Source: Temnothorax longispinosus
Taxonomy: Eukaryota; Arthropoda; Insecta; Hymenoptera; Formicidae
DNA: 64,000 nucleotides
Direction of reading: 5' to 3'
Assembly (NCBI RefSeq): GCF_030848805.1
Contig: NC_092358.1
Span: 10,642,433-10,706,432 of the forward strand
Part shown: piece by piece, positions 13,401 through 26,754 of the stretch
Layout of the letters: each line of letters begins with the position of its first letter
Numbering within the stretch: the first letter of the stretch is position 1
Program-made: the position numbers and the translations under genes
The notes under the pieces: model-generated
Told to the model about the DNA's origin: nothing
The model's database searches: none
The model's input: only the letters and a program-made list of their open reading frames with translations

Positions 13401-13985
13401 CTGGAATAAGAACATCGCAACAAAGCGATTATTTCTACGGATATACGAGATGTCGACATGTGGGACTTCCCTCGTGCCTCTCTCCCTCTTACTTTCTTCG
13501 TATTTCGCGCGACGGCCCCCTTCCGCGTTTTTAGTCTTTCTCAGCGGGTGGCATTCATTCGGCACACCTCCATTTTTCACGTCCCTTCCGCATCCCGCCC
13601 TTGCTCCGTGTCATCTGCCACTGCGATCTTTCGTCGACTTCTTCGCCGGTACTCCCCTGGGTATCCCGCTCTTTCTCTCTCTTTTCGCCCTTAGTCATGT
13701 CTCACTTTCTTCTCGCCCCCTAACATCTCACGCGACCCTAGGCTCTTATAAAAATACTCTAACGTGCCGGGACTAGTAGACGACCGAGAGAGGCCACGGC
13801 CGACGACGACGACGTCGGCGACACAAGAATCACCTTCAAATAAATCCCGTGCGCATGATCCTTTTTACAAACGCGGCATTTGCATAATTGGTGTAATAAC
13901 CCGATACTTCTCCGAGAAATCTCGCATAGGAAGCCGGAATAAGAATCGACCGTGCCGTAATGGCCACATCTACATATGTCCTTGA
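13401..13985. other. Pyrimidine- and CpG-rich block
   Basis: TCTC-rich, overlapping Ser/Pro/Leu-rich frames in two plus phases and one minus phase; none recognised. Includes CGACGACGACG near 13,800. Confidence 0.35.
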
Positions 13986-14293
13986 TAATCAGCGCGTCAA
14001 AATTGCTTTAAACACTCTTTGTTTCGCGAGTAACATGTATGTGCGATATTATCCTCATACATACATAAGTTAAGACGATAATAGTAATGGCAGACCAAGA
14101 AACAGACACAAATATCCTTTTTCAATTTCAATAAATTTTGGATGTGTATAATATAGTTTAAAATACGTGTCTCCTATTTTGATGTTCTTATGCACGATAA
14201 GGGGATAAAATAATGACTTTTTAAAAAAGCAACCTTAAGTTTCTCAGTGTATATCGTTAAAGCAGTAAAAGATATGAGAAAATATTTTAAATA

Positions 14294-15261
14294 GGGTAGA
14301 CCGGAGCACGTTGTCACGCGGGGCACGTTGTCACTTTGGCTTTATTTAAAAAACTAATAACCGGAGGGCAGCACCCGTCATTCCCAAAACGTGTTAGTGT
14401 ATGCCCATCTTTGGTGTGTTTACAGTCTTGAGATTGCGCTAGTCGTGTTGACGTAAAATCAACTTGAAAGTTTTTTGCGACCGTAAGTAAAATTTTATTG
14501 TCTAATATTCAACGTACTGGGCATGAAGCTTATGTTTTTTCAGAATAGACCTTTATATTATCTTAAAGTATGTACTTTTACCTACCGCGTGCAGTACCTA
14601 ACCTTACGAATATCTCAAACGTGTCGGACATGAGGCTGAAGTAAAAAAATGCCCTCGGGGCACGTTGTCACGAATTTGATGGGAATCTATTGCGAATCTT
14701 CGGATGACAATAACGAATAAAAATATTTTATGTTTAATCACCGACATGATTATAAAAGAAAAAATGTTTATTAATAAGTTGCGCATTCGAGTGGAATTCT
14801 TGCCTATTTAGATTAAGACAAAAACTTCGTGCTTTTTGTACTTTTTGAAATAAAATAAATGTTTCTGTGAAGGATTTTACTTTTTTACATTGCAGCGTAT
14901 ACAACGTAAATATCAATATATAGTGCGCTGCAATGTAAAAAAGTAAAATCCTTCACAGAAACATTTATTTTATTTCAAAAAGTACAAAAAGCACGAAGTT
15001 TTTGTCTTAATCTAAATAGGCAAGAATTCCACTCGAATGTGACAACGTGCCCCGGTCACGGGGCACGTTGTCACAAGCGACCTGTCGTTATTTATTGTTA
15101 TGTAACAACTGTAGAGTAACAATCACACAAAATTCGATACTGTCCAATTGAAGCTGAGGGTTCACTCGAAATTTTGGCATATCAAAGTACTCTTAAATAT
15201 TGAATGTAAAAAATACAAAAAATATTGAAAAAAATGTGTGACAACGTGCCCCGGTCTACCC
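14294..15261. mobile_element. TA-flanked element, GACCGGRGCACGTTGTCAC ends, 968 bp
   Basis: Left end GGGTAGACCGGAGCACGTTG and right end, in inverse, GGGTAGACCGGGGCACGTTG, flanked by TA (14292-14293 and 15262-15263). GGGGCACGTTGTCAC recurs inside at about 14319, 14655 and, in both orientations, 15041-15075. Contains a perfect long hairpin (14784-15039). No transposase frame; non-autonomous. Same terminal family as 6016, 56677 and 59946. Confidence 0.82.
14784..15039. repeat. Perfect 114-bp inverted repeat with 28-bp loop
   Basis: Arms 14784-14897 and 14926-15039 are exact reverse complements by eye over all 114 bases (start CATTCGAGTGGAATTC, end CATTGCAGCG). A transcript of either strand would fold into a long uninterrupted hairpin. 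Confidence 0.93.
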
Positions 15262-15263
15262 TA

Positions 15264-15936
15264 TTTTTATAGTTTTAAAGATATTTTATAAAAGAAATAT
15301 ATATATACAAATTTTACAAATTTTATATATTTACAAAATATCTCCATCTACTATTATTTTTGAAAATTAAAAAAATTTTCTGATAAGTTTAAAGCTTACT
15401 TAAAGATAAATTCAACTATATGTACAAACAATTCAGATAATTTGGAAAAATAGATGATAGAAATATTTCGAAAAATGCAATATTTAAAAAAAAATAGAGT
15501 ACTATAAACCTTTTAAATAAAATATTTTTTTATCTCTATGTTGCAATATACTTTCAAAACTAACAATCAAACTTTTTCAAATGGATTTATCCATTAAATC
15601 AAAATTTTTGAATGAATTCATCCTTTTAACATGCAGAAGAACATTTATAAAAAATATATATGTCTCTTATTTTCTTATCTTCTTATCTTCCTCTTATCTT
15701 TTTCTTTTGATCAATTCAAAACTCATTTAAATCGGAGGAGAAGAAGGGAGAAGGACACTTGTGTGTGTTTCCTTGTAAAATAATAAACTAATTGAATATT
15801 TAATCAAAACAGAATTACCTAATTACATTAACTTGAACTTTTTCTTATTGTTAGACAAAAATAAATCCGTGGAGATTACTTACGGAACAAAAAGTGTCTA
15901 TCTTTCCGATAGTAACTATACACGTCTTTACTTACG

Positions 15937-15939
<3 letters not shown>
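15264..15939. other. AT-rich DNA, no gene seen
   Basis: Only TA- and A-rich sequence with short frames. Confidence 0.55.

Positions 15940-15973
<34 letters not shown>
15940..15973. repeat. (TC)n microsatellite
   Basis: About 16 TC units. Confidence 0.96.
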
Positions 15974-15976
<3 letters not shown>

Positions 15977-17060
15977 TTCTCGATGCCATCGCCATCGAGG
16001 AATCATGGAATCCACATGGAGCTCAGTCTTCCAGAAAGTAGACGTTCGATCGGATACGAGAACGAAAGACATCGTTGCGGTAAAAGTGCGCGCGGATACG
16101 TATACACACTCGGAATGTGTCTCTCTATAAAATTGTCAGGTATCGTTTTCTCTGGTAACGGCGCATAAAGCCCGCCGTCCGTCCAAGAAGGCCGCCATGG
16201 TCGTTTTGCGCGCGAGTTCGCAGGTATTCCCGTAGGTGAACCCGCATTCTCGCTGAAAAACGTCGCGCTCGAAATCGATCGGACATTTAAATCAAATACA
16301 ATATATCGATAAAAGAAACTGTTTGTTGACCAACGTAATTTATAATTTATAATATTATATATTTTTCATTTTCTTTTTTCTTTTATTTGTTATAAAAAAA
16401 TGGCTCGGTAAAATCATGGCGCAACCGAGAAAGAAGTGAGTTTTATGAAAAAGTAAATAAAAAATATACAATAACATTATTTTAGCTTTGTTTTTGAGAA
16501 AAATAACTTTAAACAATAAAACATTAATAGTATTGTTATATTGTTAATATTATATAACATTATTTTGTTATTTTATATAATTAATATCATATAATGTTAT
16601 TTTATATCTTAAGCTTGAATGACTTTTAATAAGTCACTCAAGTTTAAAAAATGTTATTATATGTTATCGAATTTATCAGTATAATATTCTATTACAAAAT
16701 AAAAATAACCTTAATACGTTACGAAACTTTTTTACTAATTGAGATTATTTTAAATTATTTTATTCAATGTAATTTTGCAGTGTTTTATTTATCTCTATAT
16801 TACTGTAAAGCACATGTCAATTTTTAACACACACATGATTAATTATCTAATTTTCCTCGAAAGCGTTTTTCTTGAAAAGAGAGAAATCTCGTATAGAATT
16901 TTATTTTATAATTTTGACTTATTTTCTTTTGTAAAGAATCACGATCTTCATAAAAAAAATCAATCTTTTTGATTATATCAAAATACGTAGTATGTGTATG
17001 TGTCTAAAATAAGATGTTGCGGACTGTCTTGACTGTTATAAATATAATATATACGTCAAA
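15974..17060. other. CpG-rich patch (to about 16,280), then AT-rich DNA
   Basis: No coding segment recognised. Short frames over the TC run and the patch differ by phase and look accidental. Confidence 0.45.
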
Positions 17061-17578
17061 TGTTAGTAATCAATGGATAATATGCACATACTAAATACAA
17101 ATGCCACATAACGACAACTTCGAACGTTTCGATCTATGTACAATAGACGCACGCAATCATAGAGGATTATTGCACACATCGGTTGTTTTATCATTAGGCA
17201 GAAATATACGACCGGCGGGCGCCGCGGGCGGGTAGGAAAGACCGGATGTCGTGTGCGACCGAGTCCAGCTACGAGCTTCCGTCTCTGCTCCCCCGTGTTT
17301 GATTCTATGCACCACGGCACAGTTTACGCTACGTAATGCGAAACCTTTGAATTGTTCCAGGAGGATGTGCCACACGCGCGCGGTGGTCTGCTTGCACGCA
17401 TACATTATGACGGGGGCTAAAATTTAACAGTAATAACCACAAACAGTAGTTACGTATGCATGGTTTACCAGCAGAATGAATCGATACTCGAGTCCCGGCA
17501 GAGCCGCGCGCCTCGCTCCCGCGCCAACTCCTCGCGTGAAAGTGGAGGCACAGAGAGTGAGTGAGTGAGTGAGTGAGT

Positions 17579-17617
<39 letters not shown>

Positions 17618-18480
17618 GTAGAGCGCGCGCGGAATAACCACGCGAAAGTTTAGCACAGGTGATTATTTGCGCGGGATGAAAGTAATCGAATATTAATTAC
17701 TTTCGGACGACCACGTCGCCGGCCGGCACCCTCGAGATAAAGCAGCGGCCTTGCCTTGATATTTACATGATTCTCGATACACAAACAACATAGGAATTTC
17801 AATGTACACAGTCTGACGCGCGGCCACCTCCTATTTTCCGTAGTGGCCGTTATTAAATTTTACTCTAGATAGTCCGAAATGCAAAACTATTTTGGTATAT
17901 GAAAGCAATATGGAGCTTAAAAAAAAAGGTAAAAAAGAGTCGAACGCGCGCAGTCGAACCTGGCTACAATATTAATTCTTTACTGTAGAATTTTTCACTT
18001 TTCTTTTTGCGCAATCCCTTTATATCGGATTCGTTTATGAATAGTGATGCCTACGAATACGTCCTTTTATTTTGGGGAGCGCAAGAAAGGACAGCGAAAC
18101 GCGCAGTTTAAATATCAGTACGATATAATTTTTATCGCCGTCTGATTGCCCGGCTCCGCGTACCGATTTTTCATTCGCGGCCCGATCGCTCGCGAGTTTT
18201 TTTTCCTTGATCCAGCCAGAAATTACATGGACTCGCGAATAAAAGTCGAGCGTACTCCCACAATTTTTCGCGGTGCATAAACGACGCAGCGCTAGTCGCA
18301 ACAAAAATGGCATTCATAGGCGCCCCGAGCATACGCTGGCGTTTTTGCGTTCTCCACATCTTTTTTTATTTTTCACAGGTGTACACGTCACGTTCTCGTA
18401 GCCATAAAGATAGTCAATGAGAAAGAAAACGTTACAAATCTGACGGTGATTACGAAATGGGGACGAACGACCGCATGCAA
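17061..18480. other. CpG-rich block around the GAGT/GA repeat
   Basis: High CpG (for example GGGCGCCGCGGGCGGG near 17,217). Several overlapping minus frames of 60-92 codons, none recognised. Confidence 0.4.
17553..17615. repeat. (GAGT)n(GA)n compound microsatellite
   Basis: About seven GAGT units followed by about 16 GA units. Confidence 0.96.
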
Positions 18481-21400
18481 GCGACAGCTATTTCCAAGCT
18501 GAAAATTACTGATTCTTTGATAAAAACTTAACACACACTGTTGAATAATAAACGATTGCTAAAACACAAAATCTTTCCATGCCTGTGTGCATCAAAGGTG
18601 CATTGACAGTAAAATCGACGACAAGACGACTAATTAATTTTTTGTATCAACGACACTTATCGTCTTGATTATCTGAAAAACATTATGCGCAAAAGTAATT
18701 AAACATAGTTTGCAAGTAAGAAACTAATTAATTTGTACATGTAATAGTTAAGGTATTTGGGTCATCTAAAATGTAGAGATTGTATTCGAAAACGTAGCTC
18801 TCGGATGAGAATTCTCGAACCAAGAAGTACGACCAAGCTGCGTCACAGTTTCATGCCTCTGTGACTGACTGACGTTATTTGACGATGCCATTTAACTAGT
18901 TTAGATAGGGCTGGTTCGACTTGCCTCGGCAAGAACGTAACAACGCGAGAAATTATTTAATACTCTCGGGGATGAACGCTACTCTCGCTAGGAGCGACTT
19001 TTAAAAGCGAAGAGAGTGGGAGACTTAACGCTTCTTGATTTTATCATGTAAAGTGAAATCTATTATGCTAGAATCATTTAAATTTCAAGATATTAATTGA
19101 AAGTTTGCTTAAAATATACATCCGCTTAGCGCAGATGTGCGATAAATATTTCCCCACAATTCGATGGACACACATTTGTAATGTGATTTTAAAATAAATT
19201 AGAGTACATTATATACATTATAAAATTCTTTATTCTCTAATTGATTAAAATTTTATTTGCGTGTACTTGATTAGTGAGTAAACATTTAAGTGATCAATAG
19301 TTTTTTATTTATAAACAGTTATAAGCGAAGTGCAAAATTTTAGTTTCAGAATAACAGATACTTTATTCAAACAAAGTTTCAAGTTTCAGTATAATATGTA
19401 TACTCAAGATAACTATCAAGATTAAGAAGCAAATAATAATTGAGCACAACGACAGAAATGTTTTCAAAGTAAGTAATCAGACTAGGTCACACACGATCGC
19501 AACCCTTGAGCATTTTCTTAGTTTTAGTTCAAAAAGACTTAAAGGGAATGGCTTACGTTATTTGAGTCGTACTCAATCTGCAAGTAATTATTCAGCTCTC
19601 AATTACCTATTCAGCATGAGTACTCTAAGCGTTACATCGGTTGCGGAATTGCGAGTTATGGCCGGTCGACTGGATTGCGATGAGCACGACGGACTGGATA
19701 CATAAAAATTTCATTATCTTGACCCTCTCGGACCCGTCGCGCATTACTTAAACTTACGATCCCCTGCGGTGGGTTTCCAGAACCCATGTCAAAGATTTCA
19801 GCGTGCATGTTTCCATCTACGGCGTTGCTTTGTTTATCGCATTTCTGCATCATATTTGCCGTACAAAGCTACCGGAGGGTACTATTACAACGAATGTATA
19901 ATACCTGCGCGCACCTGCGGGCCTTGACGGATTTTTACGTATTTATTCAGTTCTAAGCGCAAATTCCGTCTCTTTGTGCATATGGCACTCGCATCTCCTC
20001 GCGGCGACGGAACCCAATTACTCTACCATTTTTTTCTGTTGTGTTAATTAATCACAGTGGTAAGCCGTAGAATTTTGTTTCGCAAATGCAAGAAAAATAC
20101 ATCGGAACAAGTACGGAACATACGATAAAACTTGATCCAATTGTTTTTGCTAATTAAAGAACTAAAATTGGATAAAATTAAATAACATGTAGAAGAAATT
20201 AAAGATTTCTTATGAGGATATCAAAACACCATGATAATAGTATTAACGATCCTTGTGAACGTTTATTCTGCAAATGCGTAAAGAGTACGCCATAAATTCT
20301 TTTCAAGGAAATAAATTTAATAGAAAATAGAAAATTTATGAAACTACTTTTATATTTTTGCTTAATTTTGTATATACCTATTTATTGTAAAGTAATTTCA
20401 TCGATTTGACCCAGAATATTCTAACGAAGACTAAGTACTTAAGTCGAAACGATTGTTATTCTCGCTTAATAAATTTTATATTAAACCAACATCTATTGTT
20501 GTTTTGCTCGGAAATTGGCTGTGTAATCTTTATATTAATAGAAAATCTTAATGTTGGAGAATAAAAAGGTCTATCTTTAATATAAGAAATATTCCGGGCT
20601 AATGATGACGTTATTGAGCTCTTTGCAATGAATATATCCATAGAAGTAGCTAATTCTTCAACTAGCTGTTTTGACACTATTAAGTTCACGACGCGAATCC
20701 ACTTCACTCTCACGATGCATAAAAGGAAACCAAACTAAGGTGTATCAGTTAGTATGCGTATGTAAGTATATCATATCATCAAAGACTTTCTGTATAAACG
20801 TATCGCGACTCTTATTGATATAATTTATACATAATTGAGACAGATCTTTTTCTACAGAAGATAAATTCGTGCGACGAAGGCGACTGATAAATAATTATTA
20901 ATTCAGCGGGCGAAAATATCAGCGTAAATTAGAATTACTATTAAATCCATGTTAAATGATTTATTATTTGCATTAGCTGATTTCAGAATAGAATTCTATA
21001 ATTTTATGTTTGTAATTCCATCTTGAAATTTAACACAAATTATAGATTTAAAATTTAATCATTATTCTAATCTACATTCTAATTACATTCTAATCGACAC
21101 TCTAATTACATTCTAATCTATATAGATATATGTATATGTATATAGTCGTTCCGCATAAAAATATGAAAGTAAGATTATCAAAAAATTTATATTTTACGAG
21201 ATATTTTACACCTTATTCTGGCGTATTTGGGCCACGAAATATAAAATATTTCAAAAAATATATTAATTTTTATATTAAGAAGGAAAAATGCACAGAAAAA
21301 TGAGATGAATCGCCTAAAGCGGATTTCAAAACTGAGTTGTTGAATTTTTATTATTTGATTTAATGGAAATTTTAATAAAAAAGTTATAAAGTAAATTTAT

Positions 21401-22081
21401 TTTTAGTAGAATTCGCGCTCATGTTGAAAAGCAGTTGATTTATTACGTTAAATAGCTTCACACCGAAAATAAAAGAACGATTTTTTGCATAAAATGATGA
21501 TGGATAATATATATGGGTTAATAAATAATATGTACTTTTTCTTTTTTCTCTCTCTTTCTCTCTCTCTTCCATCTATGAATTTTTTTTATTACATATATAA
21601 ATAACGCATCTGTGACGATGAGTTGTCTTCTTTTTCGTCAATATCAGGATATAGTATTCATATAAAAGAAAATTGGATTTCGCCTCGAGGAGCAGCATGA
21701 ATGCAGAAGTTAAATCGCCACGTTGTGAATATGTTACTCTTCTCTGACGTCGATCGAAAGGAAAGGATTAATAAGGCGCGATGATTTCAGCGAGCAAACA
21801 TTTGTACAATTCTAACATTATAGGTAAATATTACTTCGTCTGACGCTGCGGGGAACGTTCATTCTCTTTCATTGTTCCTCTTAAGTGATACAACTAAATA
21901 TGTATAAGCGCACGTAAGTACGCACGATATGTGTATTTGGAGAGCGTCGGAGCTACCATCCGTGCCAGAAGTACCGCCCACACACATGGATCTCGCTTTG
22001 CGTGTATTACCTCTTTACGGAACAGTATTTGTCGCGCGTTTCTAGAATTTCACAGGAGGAAGGAGAAGGATCGCCAAGAAC
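18481..22081. other. Mostly AT-rich DNA, no gene seen
   Basis: Read on both strands. Frames up to 85 codons (20456-20713 minus) lack recognisable motifs. Moderately GC-rich patches at about 18,780-19,020 and 19,600-20,000. Confidence 0.45.
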
Positions 22082-22094
22082 GGGGGGGGGGGGG
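22082..22094. repeat. Poly-G run (13)
   Basis: Thirteen consecutive G in a CpG-rich context; a spot prone to sequencing error. Confidence 0.9.
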
Positions 22095-22266
22095 CGGGTG
22101 AAACGCTCTACCGCAGACGAATAAACGACGTTCTCTCGGCGTTGGTCTAACTTTAGTATATCCTTCGGATGATTCCTGCGCTACGTGTGTTTGTGAAAAG
22201 CAGAACAATGTAAGTGCAAAAACTCATTTCTTTCCAGAAGAAACTTGCAGAGAGAAAGAGAGAGAG

Positions 22267-22325
<59 letters not shown>

Positions 22326-24040
22326 CGGAGAGAGAGTTAGAACCGCGAATGTCCTATAAGATAAATTTCATTCTCACAATAAAATTGCAACAGCCAATGA
22401 TTCAGGTTTTTCTAAAAATTTAAAAATTATTCTCATTGAAGAACAGAGAGGTGAATATATAATTTCCTGCCAGTAATACAGATATGTAATTGTAAATCAG
22501 GACCGCAGGAATATTATTATTAATTTTTAATGTAAATGTACTCTTCTGTCACATTTCCCGCAAATGGCACTCCATATTCCGGTTTTACGCTGTTCATTGC
22601 GAATGGGAAATCGTTTTGCGCGAGCGTGCATTTCGTCGCGTCTAACTAAACCGGCAAATACGAAGCTGGAAACTCATACGAGGAGGGTTGAAATCTCGAC
22701 AATAATGGCCGTAGAACACAAGTGGTCGCACACGTATTTGGACGCCATTATTGTCGAGTTCTGTACACAACTGCGACTTAGACGGCGCATTCTCGTATGG
22801 TTGCCTCGTTCCACGCTCATCGTCCCGACTACGCAGAGGGATTTTCGACATTAGATGGAACGATCTGAGGAGAGGAGGAGCACGGTGGAAGAAGGGAAGC
22901 AAAGAACAAACGCAGAGGAGAGACTTACCCCAGTCGCATATGTATCCGAGCGACATATCGCTCCTTTGGGGATCACAACGAATGCTCAAATATCAATGCC
23001 ATAGGAGAACAGGAATCTCGAAACGGAATGCCTCATGGCTAATTATATGTCAAAGTCCAGACGATGTCGTTATACGTACGGGCACTGTAAAGAGATCGGT
23101 CGGAACTTCCTCTCGGGGATATTTTCCTGAGATCTCTCCGCTTTTCTTAGTTCCATCGGTTCTGTCCTTCCCCCTTTCCGCCCCATCATGATATACGTAA
23201 AAGATAGGCCAAGCTGACGCACACTAAAGCGAAACGTTTGCTACTCTCGTATAGATAAGTCGACGTTAGTCCGTACTCGATGATCGCCCCTTAAACGGAG
23301 TATCCAAAATACGGATCCGGCCAACCTTCCCACTACTGACCGTCGTATTTGCGACTGTATTTGCCCAGTGGACAGTGGCGATCGTACAGGCTGATGAAAT
23401 TACCAGCGGAGAGGGAGTTTGCCCTTTCCGGACTCAAATTAGCTCAGGAGAGAGTAATTGCGAAGCTTACTTTTGAACTATCTAAGATTTACTTAAGAAG
23501 AAAGAAAATATTTAAAATAACGGATTATAATTATCTGACGATGTAGATATATCGTTAAGGAGTATCGTTAAAGAGCGAGTTATACTACTTACGTTGAAAT
23601 AACCTCGTTTAAAAAATTGAATTTAACTCATTTCTCATTATGAAACTTATTTTTCTAATTGCAATAATGTAAGAACATTAAAATTGATAATTTTAAAATT
23701 ATTCATTTCTGTTGAATACAAACGGGCACAAACATATAGAAGACACCAAGGAAGACACATGTATACAAATAATATATGAATAAGAAAAAATGTATGCATA
23801 AAATAAAATTATTGCACGATCGAAAGCAAAATTTTACTCGTCATTGTTATCCGGAGATAATCTGTTCAATTATACTAGTTATTGCGAAATCTAGTTTTAC
23901 ACAAATCTATCGGACTTGATTTAGCCAAACCGACTGAATTAATTCCTTTTTTCCGTTTGTTATTGCCGCTCTAATTGTCCGTTAACCGCTGTTCCGATAT
24001 TTGTAACCGGCATGATAGAATTTATTGATCCCCAGTATAT
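22095..24040. other. Mixed CpG-rich DNA, no gene supported
   Basis: From 22,560 to 23,200 frames of 96-146 codons overlap in both strands without a recognised domain. A short inverted match occurs near 22,697-22,757 (CTCGACAATAATGGC and GCCATTATTGTCGAG). AT-rich after 23,470. Confidence 0.4.
22251..22336. repeat. (GA)n microsatellite
   Basis: Long GA run with a few interruptions at both edges. Confidence 0.96.
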
Positions 24041-24690
24041 TCCACTCGGCGCGCGGCGCGCGGCAGAGTGATTCTAGACACTCGTTTGGATTTTGCGTTA
24101 ATTAAAAGTAATTAATTAAACTGTCCGTCAACCGGCGTCGGTAGTGAATCGATAAAAACTAAATTTTGTTATGCATTTACCGATCGTTGAATCAGTTCTT
24201 CCATCCCCTCACCCCCCCTCCCGCCCTGCCTTACTCCCCGCGTGCACGGATGCGTAGCGTGGTGTGTACACGGGGGGATGCTGTATCATCTCCTATGTAT
24301 CGTATATGTTATAGTATATATACGGCGCGCGTATATATCGCGGCATACGACCGCCTTCCCAAGTCACATCGAACTCAATTATAGCTCGGAGTTTACTCTG
24401 TGCTCCCGTCACTCACCCGAACCTGTCTCGAGAAATCGATGGTGAACGATGGCTTCTTTCCTTCTTCCTCTCCCTCACCTGAGTTCCCGTCGGTCCCCCT
24501 CTCCTCCCCTTCTTCCCTCGTCCACCGTGTTCCCCCGTTTCACTTAACTATTTCATTTTCGTCTTCAACTTTATACTCGGCGTATATAAGCGTGACTTGC
24601 GCGATAACCGGCCGCGACTGTGTGTCCGATACGGCGGCGATGGGACGCCGATCCGTATAAATCCGAGAATGATGGAACAGGAGTCAGAAT
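24041..24690. other. CpG-rich block with a TATA-like site
   Basis: Contains CGCGCGGCGCGCGG near 24,050 and TATATAAG at 24583-24590 on the plus strand. No downstream initiator or coding exon that I can support. Confidence 0.3.
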
Positions 24691-26019
24691 TCCCGATAAA
24701 TGTTCAATACAGGCCATTTCGCCGATCTTCTTGAAAACTCACATATTTTATATGTTCTGAAGCGTAGAACATCAAATTTGTTTGAAAAAATTGTCACCCT
24801 CCTATATTTATATATTTTTGTATATTCTATTTTTCATATTTTAAACGCAATAATTTTAATAATAATTTCTAACTGCCATAATTATTTCTAAATATTAATA
24901 AAATACTACATTACCATATCAGGATTTATAAAGCATTCATAATTAAGCAAAACAAATGCTACATAAATTCTAAAACGGAGAATAATTTGTAGCTTATAAA
25001 CAATACAAAAGTGAAATTTTGTTTTTAAGTACAATTACGTCAAAAAATACGTCGAGAGAAACAACTTTTTGAGGGAATTTAATTTTCTGCCTCAAAATAT
25101 ATAAAATATGGATTTAGAAAAAGTTTTACAAGACATACACTTATCATTAACAATATTGTACGCATAGGATTACTATGATTAAATACGATTATATAAAAAC
25201 GCTACAAAAATAACAATTTTTTCGAGCAGATTCAATTTCTATCCTTCAAAAATATGTATAAAATACTTATGTCTCAAAAAATTCAATGCAGTAATTTTTT
25301 TTATATTTATCGAATATTTACCGAGTTCTTTTCTTGATGAAATGCTTCTCTGTTTTTATATTACAGATGTGGATCGTATATGCATTTGTTTATATTCATC
25401 TGTCTTTATTAATCTATTTATTCGATGAGCACGCGATAGCACGAAAAATATTACAGAAGCGAAAAATACGAGAAACAAAGTATACGTATGTGAAAAAAGT
25501 GTTTATGTAATTGATGTGCAATTCATTTCAACGTGTTGTTTATACCAAATTGCTTACTTCGTTATATCATGCCTCATTTCGTTCTTTGGTGCATCGCTAA
25601 AAGAGCTTGAAAAAAAAGAACAGTTTGAATGAACAAATATAATAAATGGGAAAGAGAGAAAAAAAAAAATATTCTGTAATAGTCGATATTCCTCTAAAAA
25701 CAGGAACGCGTTATACGCGACGTTATATTATACTGAAAACAAAATTATGAATTAATTATTTAACTAATTTTTAGTTGACAAACTTTTGCTAGCAAGAATC
25801 TTTTCCTAGCTTTTTAATTCCCAATATGAAATGTTTCCGCGTCTTTAATTAAAATCCTATTAAAATTGCTTTTTACTTCTGAAGTAAAATTTTCTGTCTG
25901 CGTCGCTAAAGCTTAATTCTTGGAAAACTTATTTTCAGATATTTATAAATCGGAAGCTATTACTACCTCGACATTCAAGAAGAGATTAAGTGGTCACAGA
26001 ATTAATTATTCATTTCATA
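24691..26019. other. AT-rich DNA, no gene seen
   Basis: Only short frames. Confidence 0.55.
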
Positions 26020-26540
26020 TATGTATAAGCTAAAAAGACACAGGTAATGATAAGATATTCTATACTAACTTGGCGACACAATGAATTAATAAAATTTTCT
26101 ATATCCACGTTTAACAAATAGGACGTTAACCATTTTCTGAAAATATATAAAGATCTAAATTGGAAAAAGAAGAAAGAGACATATACTATTAGGTGCATAA
26201 TACTATATATATAAGCTATACTGACTTGGCGAATCAATGAACTATATAAAATTTTCTATATCCACGTTTAACAAATAGAACGTTAACTATTTTCTGAAAA
26301 AATATATATTAAAGATCTAAATCGGAAAAAGAAGAAAGAGATATACTGTTAGATGTACAATACCTACTACATATATAAGCTAAAGAAACGTGAGTAATGA
26401 TCAGACATTCTATACTAAGTTGGCGAATCAATGAGTTATATAAAATTTTCTATATCCATGTCTAACAAATAGGACGTTAATTAGGTATTTTCTGAAAATA
26501 CATAAAAATCTAGATCAAAAAAAGGAGAAAAAGGTATATT
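26020..26540. repeat. Three tandem copies of a 165-190 bp unit
   Basis: ATAAGCTA..TTCTATACTAACTTGGCG..ATATCCACGTTTAACAAATAG..AGATCTAAAT starts near 26020, 26206 and 26371. The copies differ by substitutions and by loss of about 30 bp at the start of copy 2. Confidence 0.85.
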
Positions 26541-26674
26541 GCCTCAACATCGGGCGTGAAGGATGAAGAAGAGAAAAGCACGGAAAGCAACTTCGACGTG
26601 GAAATTTGAGTATCTCTATTCGAGTACCTCTATATTCGAACGTACGCACGTGCGAGAAGAAAAGAAGAGTAGAG

Positions 26675-26754
<80 letters not shown>

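Noticed and set aside
26020..26540. Tandem units as a CRISPR-like array
   Set aside because: Whole units repeat without short conserved repeats and unique spacers, and the setting is an animal genome.
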